A stretch of DNA of 64,000 bases from positions 4,898,001 to 4,962,000 of the forward strand of contig NZ_CP107852.1 in assembly GCF_036346875.1 (NCBI RefSeq), given 5' to 3'. Of the stretch, positions 35,958 through 42,815 are shown in pieces. The position numbers and the translations under genes are program-made. This stretch comes from Nocardia sp. NBC_00508. GTDB taxonomy: Bacteria > Actinomycetota > Actinomycetes > Mycobacteriales > Mycobacteriaceae. The notes beneath the pieces were generated by a model that ran no database searches, had not been told where the DNA came from, and was given only the letters and a program-made list of their open reading frames with translations. Positions within the stretch are counted from its first letter, which is position 1. Each line of letters opens with the position of its first letter.

Positions 35958-36416
35958 ATGCACGCGCCCGCCGACGTCATACACCGATCCCACTACTACC
36001 GGCGCGCCTGTGGATTGCCGTGCTTTGTGGACCGCGAGGCGCACCGCATCGTGCTACGCGCGGGAATTCCGGTGGGCGCGGTGACGATGCCTGCTCAATG
36101 GGGAGAGTCGGTTCGCGACCGGCTTACCCATCAGGGATTGCGCGGGCCGATCGTCTGGCACCGCTCGCAGCGCTGGACCTTCTTGACGAGGGCGGAGCCA
36201 CCGGAGTTGGCGGGCGACCACGTCATCGCGGCGCGGCTGATGCGGCTGAGCGCATCGATCGTCCCGGCGGGTGGTGAGATCGCGTTGCCCGGCCCGGCCG
36301 ACGAGCTGGCGGGCTACCGCCGGTGGGTGGTCCCACCGCGAGATCCCGACCGCCCCAACATGACCACCGTCGTGGAGGCGCTGCTGGACTGTTCAGGAAA
36401 GGCGGTGCGCCGGTGA
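35958..36416 (+). CDS. hypothetical protein
   Basis: A 152-residue protein I do not recognise. It starts at ATG 35958 after an AGGAGG ribosome-binding site with 7-base spacing, which is strong support for a real gene. The chain is compact, with HRSHYYRRACGLPCFVDREA at the start, a GPIVWHRSQRWTFLTRAEPP segment in the middle and a Pro/Arg-rich end. No signal peptide or membrane segment. It lies 31 bases before the broken DUF4254 gene, and may be co-transcribed with it. It could be an accessory of the XRE/DUF397 module that it diverges from. Confidence 0.8.
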   Translation: MHAPADVIHRSHYYRRACGLPCFVDREAHRIVLRAGIPVGAVTMPAQWGESVRDRLTHQGLRGPIVWHRSQRWTFLTRAEPPELAGDHVIAARLMRLSASIVPAGGEIALPGPADELAGYRRWVVPPRDPDRPNMTTVVEALLDCSGKAVRR

Positions 36417-36447
36417 ACGGCCGACATCGCCATCGGAGGGGTGCGCC

Positions 36448-36879
36448 ATGACCGTGAGCGATCCGTTGCCCACCAAACATCAACTGCTGCGGGCCTGAGG
36501 GGGCAATATTGCCGATGATCATCCGCTGCTGCGCTTCGCCCATGAACTGTCCTGCCTGCACGAGCGACTCCTGTGCGCGGATCGCGACACCGCCGACGAG
36601 ATCGACCTCCTGCGCGCCCGCCTGGTGCGCGATATCGACCGCTGGGTCACCGCGCAACTCCCGCCCTCGCATGGCGCGGCCTTGGTTCACACCGAGACCA
36701 TCGGCGCGGTCATCGACCGTCTGGGCCAGCTCACCGCCTGCGCCTACGCCGCGCTGGCCAGCACGTCCACCAGTGAACTGGGCGATGTCTGGGAACGCCT
36801 CGCCGAGCTGGCCATTGGCTATGAGGACATGGCGGCGGAAGTGCGTGCCGGTCGGCGGCGTTTGCCCGGCGGGCCATAA
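36448..36879 (+). pseudogene. DUF4254-like gene interrupted by an in-frame TGA
   Basis: Reading from ATG 36448 gives MTVSDPLPTKHQLLRA, then a TGA at 36496-36498, and the same frame continues for 127 codons to TAA at 36877. The downstream part (DDHPLLRFAHELSCLHERLL, RLVRDIDRWVTAQLPPSHGA, HTETIGAVIDRLGQLTACAY, ending AAEVRAGRRRLPGGP) is a full DUF4254-type sequence. From memory, homologues have a Cys at the TGA position (ACRG-like), so one base change of TGC to TGA explains it. No in-frame ATG lies soon after the stop; restart at the GTG near 36622 would lose the N-terminus. Recoding as selenocysteine cannot be excluded but is unlikely. Confidence 0.7.
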
Positions 36880-37027
36880 TTTCGTCACACGGTCCTGCCG
36901 CCACCCTCCACCGCTGCCCGATCGGCCGCGCTGGCCGCCTCACTGAACCGAGCGGTAAAGTCGGCCGCAGTCATGGGGGCGGAGGAGCCGGTCCGGCCCA
37001 CGGCGGAAGCACGAGCCACCACCAGCA

Positions 37028-37348
37028 GTGAGGGAGCCGATAACGAACAGGGGGAACACCCTTCGAGCTGTCGATCTCGCGGTCGGTGCTGCGCGGGTGC
37101 TCGTGCCCTGCCGGGACATTTCCGACGGGACGCCGAGCGCGACCACAGGGCAGAAGACCTCCGTTGTCGCCAGCGCGTCCACCGCGCAATCGTCGCCTGT
37201 CAAAGATGCGGCACCGTGGGATCCTCGCACATCGCCAGACGGCGGGCGCGCAACCGGATTGGATCCAGCCAGGAGTTATCTCGAAACCATCTCGAATGGA
37301 ACCTACGAGTTGGTTGGTACGTCCAACTCTGCAAGATCACGTGGGTAA
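37028..37348 (+). pseudogene. decayed DUF3558-type lipoprotein remnant
   Basis: This 504-base gap before the WXG100 pair contains a plus frame from GTG 37028 that looks like the start of a Nocardia DUF3558 lipoprotein: basic start, AVDLAVGAARVLVPC (a damaged lipobox), DISDGTPSATTGQK, then APWDPRTSPDGGRATGLDPA, where intact relatives have WDPCT. The frame then runs out, and a different frame (EWNLRVGWYVQLCKITW at about 37297-37347) looks like the continuation, implying a frameshift. Key cysteines are lost. Such lipoproteins often sit beside WXG genes in Nocardia. Assignment is by memory of the family pattern. Confidence 0.5.
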
Positions 37349-37383
37349 GCACGTACCGTACAGCAGGCATACCGGGGAGTTCA

Positions 37384-37707
37384 GTGACGGAAACAGCAGG
37401 CGCCGGATCCGATTTCGCGATGGTTCCGGCCGAAGTCAGCGATGCGGGCCGCTACGTCCAGCAAGCGGCAAACCAACTCATCTCCGGCCTCCGGTCGGCT
37501 GATGCCGAGGTCGCCGGGCTCATGGCGACATGGCGCGGTCCAGCCGCCACCGCGTATCAGGCGGCATGGGATGAGGCGCGCCGTGGTGCGGTGCAGATCC
37601 TCGAGGCGCTGGACGGTATGGGTGATCTGCTCGGCGTGGCGGTCGACACGGTGGTCGCGGTGGACACCGGCCGCGCCGAGGCCACGTCGTCGCTGGACCT
37701 GCCATGA
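37384..37707 (+). CDS. WXG100-family protein (first of pair)
   Basis: A 107-residue helical hairpin protein. The WxG-type turn is MATWRGPAATAYQAAWDEAR (near 55-75), flanked by helices SDAGRYVQQAANQLISGLRS and LEALDGMGDLLGVAVDTV. The GTG at 37384 follows GGGGAG. The stop overlaps the next WXG100 gene by four bases (ATGA), so the two are made together and should form an EsxA-EsxB-like heterodimer exported by a type VII system. It is followed by the toxin gene, as in the esxF-esxE-cpnT locus of M. tuberculosis. Confidence 0.88.
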   Translation: MTETAGAGSDFAMVPAEVSDAGRYVQQAANQLISGLRSADAEVAGLMATWRGPAATAYQAAWDEARRGAVQILEALDGMGDLLGVAVDTVVAVDTGRAEATSSLDLP

Positions 37708-37997
37708 CAGCCGAGTTCGGCGTCGACCTGGCGCATTTGGACGCTGTCACGGCCCGCATCGGCGGATTGGCCGGTTTCGCGGAGGACACATTCGCCGGTG
37801 TCAATCGGCGGGTAGACGCGCTGCATCGCACCTGGACCGGCGACGCTGCGGCTAAACATGCCGAGGCACATCGAGATTGGGCGGAGGGCGCCGCGGACGT
37901 GCGCGACGGCATCGCGGCCATGCGCGCGGCCGCCGTGGCGGCGCACACCGCCTACAGCGACGCCATTACCGTCAACGTGCAGATTCTGGAGAGTTGA
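37704..37997 (+). CDS. WXG100-family protein (second of pair)
   Basis: A 97-residue helical hairpin protein. The turn is LHRTWTGDAAAKHAEAHRDW (WTG near residue 44) with helices before (LAGFAEDTFAGVNRRVDA) and after (AADVRDGIAAMRAAAVAAH). It begins inside the stop of the first WXG100 gene and ends four bases before the toxin start. It is likely the partner of the preceding protein and part of the export unit of the toxin. Confidence 0.9.
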   Translation: MTAEFGVDLAHLDAVTARIGGLAGFAEDTFAGVNRRVDALHRTWTGDAAAKHAEAHRDWAEGAADVRDGIAAMRAAAVAAHTAYSDAITVNVQILES

Positions 37998-38001
37998 CCA
38001 A

Positions 38002-39471
38002 ATGAGCGTGCTCGGTATCGACCCACAGGTGTACTACTCCACCGCGGCCGGGCTCCAGGACGCCGCTACCAAATGGTTTTCGGCAATGGACGCCCGTCAT
38101 GGTGCGCTGTCGGAATGCGCCAGCATGGCCGGATCGTACGAGGAGGCGCGCGGCTGGGCCGCCCAATACGACGACGTGGCGTCATCCGTTCTGCGAGAAG
38201 GCGCGCGGATCGCCGAGGCCGCAGGAAATTTCGCGTCCGTCGTTCAAACGGTGGGCCACAACTATGCGCTGGCCGAGCACTCGGCGACCATCAATGCGGG
38301 CGGTCCTGGTCCGGAGAAACCCGCACCATTCCCACCTCCCGTGTACTTGTGCCGGGTGCCGCTGCCGTCCGCGGGCGGTCCCGGCAATGGTCTGGTATCC
38401 GACTCGGTCGAACTGATCGAGATGATCGGTGTGACCGTGCCCGACGGCGACACCGACAAATTACAGAACGTTTCGGATGCGTGGAAACAGATCCAGACCG
38501 ATCCGGCTATAGCCGATTTTCCCGCGTTTCTCGACCAGATCGCCGCGGAGCTCGAACGGAATATTGCACCGGAAATTCCGCTCGTCATCAAAGACCTTCA
38601 GATACTGCGCGACTCGTCACGAGACCTGATCGCCGCGTTCGCCGAGCTGTCGGCAGCCTGCCTGGACCATAAGCAGTCACTCACAGAGCTGCGGGACAAA
38701 CTGATGGTCCTGCTGCAAGACCTCGGAAAACAGATCGCCGCAGAAGTCGGCATCACCATTGCGCTTGCTGTGGCCGCATCGGTGCTCACCGCCGGACTCG
38801 GCGCGGCAGTGGGCAGTGCGCGAGTCGCGCAAATCATCGCGAAAGCTGCCGGACCGATTCGTGGACTGATCGATGGTTGGAAGGCGGCCCGGAAAGCAAA
38901 GCAGGTACGCGAATTCAACTCGTTGGCCAACGTTGCCAAGCGTCGAGCCGACCTGGATCGTATTGCGAACATGGGCAAGAAGGCCACGGATACGCGTCCG
39001 GCGCAGCTCTCCGGGCGAGATGTGGACACGATCGCCGACTACACCGGATCGGCCTCCGACTACGCGAACGGAGCATTGCGGCGCGGGAACGTCACTCCGG
39101 AACAGCAGCGATATATTGACGACCTGAACCGGGCGCTGGATAAATTGCCGGACTACCGGGGTCCGGTCACTCGCGTGACCAATCTCGAGCCCGAAGAAAT
39201 CGCGGCTTATCGGCGGGCATGGGAGCGAGGTGAGGGCCACACGGACCCAGCGTTCACCAGCACATCCCCACTCACAAACGGCGGCGGCGTCCGCGACGGC
39301 AACGTGGAATTCCAAATATTCTCACAGACCGGAAAAGACATCACCCAGTATTCGGCACCCGGAAATCCCGAAATCCTGTTCAAATCGGGCACCCCGTTCA
39401 AGCCGACAAATATATTTACTGACTGGACGACAGGCCGAACGGTTATTCAAATGACGGAAGTCCTGAAATAG
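38002..39471 (+). CDS. type VII secreted polymorphic toxin with C-terminal ADP-ribosyltransferase domain
   Basis: A 489-residue effector. Residues 1-100 form a WXG/ESX-like helical domain (YSTAAGLQDAATKWFSAMDA ... GWAAQYDDVASSVL). A long helical middle contains a hydrophobic stretch (ITIALAVAASVLTAGLGAAV, about 250-270) that could insert into membranes. Residues 359-489 resemble an R-S-E class ART domain: Arg391 in GPVTRVTNL, Ser-Thr-Ser 420-422 in PAFTSTSPL and Glu457 in GNPEILFKSGTPF. These three elements would bind NAD and transfer ADP-ribose to a target. The residue two before Glu457 is Asn, not the usual Glu or Gln, so the acceptor preference is unclear. It follows two WXG100 genes and precedes a small putative immunity gene; GC drops toward the 3' end. 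Confidence 0.82.
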   Translation: MSVLGIDPQVYYSTAAGLQDAATKWFSAMDARHGALSECASMAGSYEEARGWAAQYDDVASSVLREGARIAEAAGNFASVVQTVGHNYALAEHSATINAGGPGPEKPAPFPPPVYLCRVPLPSAGGPGNGLVSDSVELIEMIGVTVPDGDTDKLQNVSDAWKQIQTDPAIADFPAFLDQIAAELERNIAPEIPLVIKDLQILRDSSRDLIAAFAELSAACLDHKQSLTELRDKLMVLLQDLGKQIAAEVGITIALAVAASVLTAGLGAAVGSARVAQIIAKAAGPIRGLIDGWKAARKAKQVREFNSLANVAKRRADLDRIANMGKKATDTRPAQLSGRDVDTIADYTGSASDYANGALRRGNVTPEQQRYIDDLNRALDKLPDYRGPVTRVTNLEPEEIAAYRRAWERGEGHTDPAFTSTSPLTNGGGVRDGNVEFQIFSQTGKDITQYSAPGNPEILFKSGTPFKPTNIFTDWTTGRTVIQMTEVLK

Positions 39472-39480
39472 GAGCGGTTT

Positions 39481-39735
39481 ATGGAAGAGAGAGTTGCCGG
39501 AAAGATTTTCGGCGTGCAGACAGGTCCGGTCGACCCCGAATTGCTCGCGGAAGCCAATGCCGCATTCGAAGAATTTAATGCGCGCCCGCCGCAAGTACAC
39601 CCACGGGACCTGCCTGCGCGGTTCCGCGACGACTACGTGGGCACCGAAAAAGAAGCGCTGTTCCGGGAGCAGGAAGCGCAGCGACAACGGGAGTGGGCAG
39701 AACAACGTCAGCAGGAGCATGATGAGAGGCCATAG
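39481..39735 (+). CDS. putative immunity protein 1 for the ART toxin
   Basis: An 84-residue acidic, soluble protein with no recognised domain. It begins nine bases after the toxin stop, with AGGAG at 39470-39474 overlapping that stop, so the two are coupled. The N-terminal half (ERVAGKIFGVQTGPVDPELL, then AFEEFNARPPQVHPRDLP) is followed by a Gln/Glu/Arg-rich helix (REQEAQRQREWAEQRQQEHD) that may be a coiled coil. Position and size are those of an immunity protein. The C-terminal helix is shared with the second immunity candidate, whereas the N-terminal half differs. Confidence 0.65.
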   Translation: MEERVAGKIFGVQTGPVDPELLAEANAAFEEFNARPPQVHPRDLPARFRDDYVGTEKEALFREQEAQRQREWAEQRQQEHDERP

Positions 39736-39738
39736 CAA

Positions 39739-40143
39739 TTGCGGCGCGGGACCGTCACTCCGGAACAGCAGAGATACATTGATGATCTGAATGCGGCGCT
39801 GAGTAAATTGCCGAACCATGAAGGCCCGGTGACCCGAGTAACCGACCTGACTCCGGAACAGATCGACCGCTACCGTCGCGCGCTGGACAGAGGCGACAAC
39901 GTCATGGAGGACGCGTTCACCAGTACAAGCCCGCTCAAACAGGGCGGCAATGTGCGAGAAGGCAACGTGGAATTCCATTATGTCTCGCGCACCGGTAAAG
40001 ACATCACTCCATATTCGGCGCCCGGAAATCCAGAAATTCTTTTCAGGTCGGGTACCGAGTTCAAGCCGACGCGTATATACACCGATTGGTCTACCGGCCG
40101 AACGGTGATTCAAATGATCGAACCCCTAGCAGGAGGACCCTGA
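39739..40143 (+). CDS. orphan ART toxin tip (replacement cassette)
   Basis: A 134-residue open frame from TTG 39739 that aligns with residues 359-489 of the full toxin from its first codon (LRRGTVTPEQQRYIDDLNAA against LRRGNVTPEQQRYIDDLNRA). The ART elements are kept: GPVTRVTDL, DAFTSTSPL and GNPEILFRSGTEF. It lacks any WXG or leader region, so on its own it cannot be exported. This is the layout of a silent toxin cassette that can recombine into the full-length gene. A GAGAGG sequence precedes the TTG, but translation in place is uncertain. Its TGA overlaps the start of the second immunity gene (TGATG). Confidence 0.75.
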   Translation: MRRGTVTPEQQRYIDDLNAALSKLPNHEGPVTRVTDLTPEQIDRYRRALDRGDNVMEDAFTSTSPLKQGGNVREGNVEFHYVSRTGKDITPYSAPGNPEILFRSGTEFKPTRIYTDWSTGRTVIQMIEPLAGGP

Positions 40144-40391
40144 TGGAGCAGTACGAGGAAAAGGCTTTCGGGAAGACGTTCCGGCCCGGCCGTACGATCG
40201 ACCCCGAATATTTGGCGAAAGCGAATGCCATGTTGGAGGAATTCGCCGCCCGGGCGCCGGAAATGCATCCGGCCGATCTGCCCGAACGATTCCGTGACGA
40301 CCTAGCTGGTACCGAATATGACCAGTGGTACCGGGAGCGGGAAGCGCAGCGGCAACAGGCGTGGGCAGAACAACGTCAGCAAGAGCGCTGA
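40143..40391 (+). CDS. putative immunity protein 2, paired with the orphan toxin tip
   Basis: An 82-residue protein starting inside the stop of the orphan cassette. The N-terminal half (FGKTFRPGRTIDPEYLAKAN, MLEEFAARAPEMHPADLPER) is related to immunity 1 but clearly diverged, while the C-terminal helix (REREAQRQQAWAEQRQQER) is nearly identical, also in DNA. This matches a cognate immunity protein changed together with its toxin. The stop TGA at 40389-40391 coincides with the start of the third, broken cassette, so the original 3' end may have been replaced. Confidence 0.62.
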   Translation: MEQYEEKAFGKTFRPGRTIDPEYLAKANAMLEEFAARAPEMHPADLPERFRDDLAGTEYDQWYREREAQRQQAWAEQRQQER

Positions 40392-40644
40392 AGTACTGTT
40401 CAAATCCGGCACGCCGTTCAAGCCGACAAATATATTTTACTGACTGGACAACAGGCCGAACCGTTATTCAAATGACGGAAGTCCTGAAATAGAAGCGGTA
40501 TATGGAAGAGAGAGTTGCCGGACAGGTTTTCGGCGTGCAGACAGGTCCGGTCGACCCCGAATTGCTTGCGGAAGCCGATGCCGCATTCGAAGAATTCAAT
40601 GCGCGCCCGCCGCAAGTACACCCACGGACCTGCCTGGGCGGTGG
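40390..40644 (+). pseudogene. third toxin-tip/immunity fragment, frameshifted and truncated
   Basis: Bases 40390-40644 repeat 39370-39625 of the first toxin/immunity junction at a distance of 1,020 bases. The copy starts at the codon of the catalytic Glu (GAAGTACTGTTCAAATCCGG), carries one extra T near 40433 that breaks the toxin frame, and continues into an ATG at 40502 encoding EERVAGQVFGVQTGPVDPEL, like immunity 1. A one-base loss near 40625 shifts that frame after VHPR, and similarity ends near 40644. It is a relic of another cassette. Confidence 0.82.
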
Positions 40645-40727
40645 TCGAACGGCCGCATCACCGGACATCGTCGCTGGACGCGGACTCCAGACGCACCGTG
40701 CGCCTGAACTCCAGCCGAGGTCGCAGG

Positions 40728-41438
40728 CTAGGGAGCCGCGGGGGCGGGCGCGGGTGCGGCGCCGTTCGGGGCGGGCGGGGCCGCACCGGGTGCGGGCGCC
40801 GGGGCGGGGGCCGGGCGGTCGGGCACCGTGAAGAGGCCGACCGTGGGCGTCATCACGCAGTGCGCGAACGGGTAGTCGATCATGCCCCACATCGAGGCGA
40901 GCACCGTGCCCGGACCGCTGTTGACCGTCTTGGACAGCGACGGCAAGCGGAACTCGGTGACGTCGTCGAGGGGGCTGAGGCCGCTGGCGCCGGTGTTCAC
41001 ATTGACCCACGCGACGACGAGGCCGGAGGCCAGCGGCGCGCCGGAGTGCGAGGGGGTGGCGCTGAAGCGCAACGTGCCCGGCTCGACGTTCAGATCCCGA
41101 TTGGGGCCCGATCCATCGGTGGTCGCGGCGGCGATGACGGTGGTGATCGGACCGTTGCTGCCGCAGCCGAAGGTGGGCGCGGCGTACGCGAAGGGGGTGA
41201 ACACGCTGGAGACGTCGCGCAGGTTGGCGGCGTCGACCAAGGTGGCGTACCTGGTGAGCGCGGCGACGCCTTCCTGGGCGGTCGGGTCGGATCCGGCGAT
41301 CTCGGTCAGGTGGGCCAGGCCGGTGTCCACGGGCGCCGGGGTCTGCTCGGCGGTGGCCGGGGCGGAGAAAGTCAGAACCGCGCCGATGCCCAGAGATGCC
41401 GCGGCCGCCGTGGCGCGTGCGATGGTCCTGCCGTTCAT
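40728..41438 (-). CDS. secreted protein of unknown function with Pro/Ala-rich tail
   Basis: A 236-residue protein with a signal peptide (TIARATAAAASLGIGAVLTF, then SAPATA, cleavage near 30). The mature domain (about 35-205) has FTPFAYAAPTFGCGSNGPIT, GLVVAWVNVNTGASGLSPLD and WGMIDYPFAHCVMTPTVGLF, with two cysteines that could pair. The last 30 residues are a Pro/Ala low-complexity tail. I recognise it only as a mycobacterial/nocardial exported hypothetical type. It ends just beyond the toxin cassette relics and diverges from the acyl-CoA dehydrogenase operon. Confidence 0.82.
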   Translation of the reverse strand: MNGRTIARATAAAASLGIGAVLTFSAPATAEQTPAPVDTGLAHLTEIAGSDPTAQEGVAALTRYATLVDAANLRDVSSVFTPFAYAAPTFGCGSNGPITTVIAAATTDGSGPNRDLNVEPGTLRFSATPSHSGAPLASGLVVAWVNVNTGASGLSPLDDVTEFRLPSLSKTVNSGPGTVLASMWGMIDYPFAHCVMTPTVGLFTVPDRPAPAPAPAPGAAPPAPNGAAPAPAPAAP

Positions 41439-41633
41439 TCGTTCACCTCGATACCGAAACCTGCCTGGTCCCCGACTCACGAGCAGCAACGTACCAGGTC
41501 GCCGCTCCCGTCGTGCCGGGAGACGGAACACCGTGCACCACCTTCCCCAGCTCTCGGTGTGATCCAGTCGACAGTGGACGTTTGCGACGAGGTAGGTTCT
41601 ACTCGGACGTACGAGACACACAGGGAGCTACGT

Positions 41634-42806
41634 ATGAAACTATCCTTGTCCCCGGAGGATGCCGCCTTCCGCGACGAACTGCGAAAGTTCTATCGGACCG
41701 AGATCCCGGAGGACATTCGCGAGCGCGTCCGCACGGGCCGTGAGCTGTCCCGCGAAGACTTCGTCACCGCGAACAAGATCCTCAACGACCACGGCCTCGC
41801 GGTGCCCAACTGGCCCGTCGAGTGGGGTGGCAAGGACTGGACGCCGATGCAGCGGCACATCTGGCAGGACGAGATGCAGCTCGCCTCGGTGCCGGAGCCG
41901 CTGACCTTCAACGCGCAGATGGTCGGCCCGGTGATCGCCCACTTCGGCTCCCAGGAGCTGAAGGAGCGGTTCCTGCCGCCCACCGCCGCGCTGGACATCT
42001 GGTGGTGCCAGGGCTTCTCCGAGCCGGACGCTGGCTCCGACCTGGCCTCGCTGCGCACCACCGCGGTCCGCGACGGCGATTCCTACATCGTCAACGGTCA
42101 GAAGATCTGGACCACGCTGGCCCAGTACGCGGACTGGATCTTCTGCCTGGTGCGCACCGACCCCAGCGCGTCGAAGAAGCAGGCGGGCATCTCGTTCCTG
42201 CTGTTCGACGTGAAGTCGCCCGGTGTCACCATCCGCCCGATCAAGCTGATCGACGGCGGGTACGAGGTGAACGAGGTCTTCTTCGAGAATGTCCGGGTGC
42301 CCGCCGACCAGCTGGTCGGCGAGGAGAACAAGGGCTGGACCTACGCGAAGTTCCTGCTCGGCAACGAACGCACCGGCATCACCGGCGTCGGCCGCACCAA
42401 GGTCAAGATCGGCGTCGCGAAGCAGTACGCGGCCGAGACCCGCTCCGGCAACGGCACGCTGCTGCAGGACCCGGTGTTCGCGGCGCGGGTCGCCGAGCTG
42501 GAGAACGAGCTGCTCGCCCTGGAGCTCACCCAGCTGCGCGTGGTCTCCAACTCGTCGGACGGCAAGCCGAACCCGGCCTCGTCGGTGCTCAAGCTGCGCG
42601 GCTCCGAACTCCAGCAGGCGGCCACCGAGCTGCTGCTGGACATCGCGGGACCGGACGCGATCCCGGTGGACGCGGACGACATCGCCTCGCCGGGCTGGGC
42701 GCAGCGCAGCGGTCCCGGCTACCTGAACTACCGCAAGACAACCATCTACGGAGGCTCCAGCGAGGTGCAGCGCACCATCATCGCCTCCACGATCCTCGGA
42801 TTGTGA
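41634..42806 (+). CDS. acyl-CoA dehydrogenase (FadE), subunit 1
   Basis: A 390-residue FAD enzyme with the ACAD layout: an N-terminal helical domain, the beta domain (WWCQGFSEPDAGSDLASLRT, YIVNGQKIWTTLAQYADWIF) and a C-terminal helical domain ending IYGGSSEVQRTIIAS. The ATG is at 41634. The next gene is also an acyl-CoA dehydrogenase, nine bases away. Side-by-side unequal FadE genes in this order commonly form alpha2beta2 enzymes, for example in steroid side-chain degradation; substrate is inferred only at that level. Confidence 0.94.
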   Translation: MKLSLSPEDAAFRDELRKFYRTEIPEDIRERVRTGRELSREDFVTANKILNDHGLAVPNWPVEWGGKDWTPMQRHIWQDEMQLASVPEPLTFNAQMVGPVIAHFGSQELKERFLPPTAALDIWWCQGFSEPDAGSDLASLRTTAVRDGDSYIVNGQKIWTTLAQYADWIFCLVRTDPSASKKQAGISFLLFDVKSPGVTIRPIKLIDGGYEVNEVFFENVRVPADQLVGEENKGWTYAKFLLGNERTGITGVGRTKVKIGVAKQYAAETRSGNGTLLQDPVFAARVAELENELLALELTQLRVVSNSSDGKPNPASSVLKLRGSELQQAATELLLDIAGPDAIPVDADDIASPGWAQRSGPGYLNYRKTTIYGGSSEVQRTIIASTILGL

Positions 42807-42815
42807 GGCGACACC

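Noticed and set aside
36496..36498. selenocysteine codon as the leading explanation
   Set aside because: No SECIS-like element was evident and no selenoprotein machinery can be seen here; a nonsense mutation is simpler. Kept only as an option.
36940..37230. 96-residue minus-strand gene before the WXG100 pair
   Set aside because: No ribosome-binding site or family, and the plus strand carries the recognisable lipoprotein remnant.
40086..40143. earlier start for the second immunity gene
   Set aside because: The extension would lie inside the orphan toxin tip in another frame; the TGATG overlap start at 40143 matches the first immunity protein.
37384..40644. insertion sequence or phage as the source of the toxin region
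   Set aside because: No transposase, integrase, terminal inverted repeats or tRNA attachment site was found; only cassette-type direct repeats are present.
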